From assembly GCA_028752905.1 (NCBI GenBank), contig JAQNBH010000013.1:16947802-17011801 (forward strand): a DNA stretch of 64,000 nt. The letters run 5' to 3'. The translations under genes were made by a program, and so were the position numbers. Source of the stretch: Cladorhizidae sp. MBARI D1340-BT2 (lineage: Eukaryota; Porifera; Demospongiae; Poecilosclerida; Cladorhizidae). The notes beneath the pieces were generated by a model that saw only the letters and a program-made list of their open reading frames with translations, did not search any database and was not told the origin of the DNA. The stretch's first letter is position 1. Each line of letters begins with the position of its first letter. Positions 1-64,000 of this stretch are shown here, piece after piece.

Positions 1-63493
<63,493 letters not shown>

Positions 63494-64000
63494 GTTAGTA
63501 ACTTTAAACACTTGTTTTCTAAGTCCCTCTTGTATATCTCTTGGTATTGGTCAAAACAAGCATGCCGGAATAAGCAAATATTTGTATTGAGGTAGCTTGT
63601 TTTGACCTAGTACTGTGTAACTATGCACGGCAGTCGCAGTAAGAGACAAAAATGACTGTTCCCATGGTACTGCACACACTTCTTAGCTATAAGCTAGAAG
63701 AACATAACAGGTGAGAAAAGAAAGTAATTAGTAATTTATGCTCTGGGGGTGGCATCGTCCTCCCAAATCGTGCTGAACTTTTGAAGACCAAACATTCTAA
63801 AAAAATTCACTGGGTTTTATAGGAATGTGATAAAAGGGTGTGGCCTGGGAGGGAAGTGAAGATAAAGAAGAAAAAGTGAATGGTCATGAACAGCTACTGC
63901 TGTATTTTAGTGTTGAACATACAACATGCATGTATGTATGTAATAAGGCATGGATAAAAAAAAGGTTACATACATGTATATGCATTTATACCGCTATATA
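63494..64000 (+). other. Start of intron 34; nothing recognised
   Basis: The sequence runs to the window edge without a VWA-domain exon or a recognisable repeat, apart from a CATGTATG-rich patch near 63925. Confidence 0.5.

Overview
The window is nuclear DNA from an intron-rich animal genome. It holds most of one very large plus-strand gene running through all 64 kb. I identify the gene as VWA8 (von Willebrand factor A domain-containing protein 8), a mitochondrial, dynein-like AAA+ ATPase. I assembled 34 coding exons between positions 1 and 63493. They total about 4.17 kb (about 1,390 codons, about 6.5% of the window), and their intron phases agree at every junction. The gene is open at both ends: exon 1 is cut by the left edge, and the C-terminal VWA/MIDAS domain must lie beyond the right edge. 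The intron-rich structure, the pogo-like, MULE-like, hAT and LINE remnants, and the abundant short tandem arrays suggest a marine or freshwater invertebrate. A sponge is my best guess (about 50%); I cannot name the species.

Layout: exons 1-4 (1-2345) end the first AAA+ module and lead into the second. Exons 4-10 (2067-26578) encode the module whose Walker A is split between exons 4 and 5. Exons 11-18 (27461-41906) encode the module with a GNQGVGKN Walker A, LDEADKAP Walker B, sensor 1 and sensor 2 segments. Exons 19-28 (45315-59910) encode the linker and beta-propeller-like middle region. Exons 29-34 (61000-63493) encode the very conserved glycine-rich segment and helical stretch that precede the VWA domain.

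Introns are filled with two things. First, there are at least 25 tandem arrays (15-68 bp units plus microsatellites), together roughly a quarter of the window by my tally. Second, there are mobile-element remnants: two TIR elements with CAGTAGG ends and TA duplications (8174-10151, 17568-19895), a MULE-like element with a broken transposase (33448-36106), a TIR element carrying a broken DNCVGQNKNN-type gene (55511-57599), two LINE fragments, an hAT fragment, three foldback/MITE families and a SINE-like family in five copies.

Several arrays touch or mimic splice signals. A 311-nt uninterrupted polypyrimidine microsatellite leads into the exon 3 acceptor. The exon 14 donor is repeated five times in a 34-bp array. 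A 56-bp array in intron 25 repeats an acceptor-like TTTTACAG about 14 times before the real acceptor. No second host protein-coding gene, tRNA, rRNA or CRISPR array was recognised.
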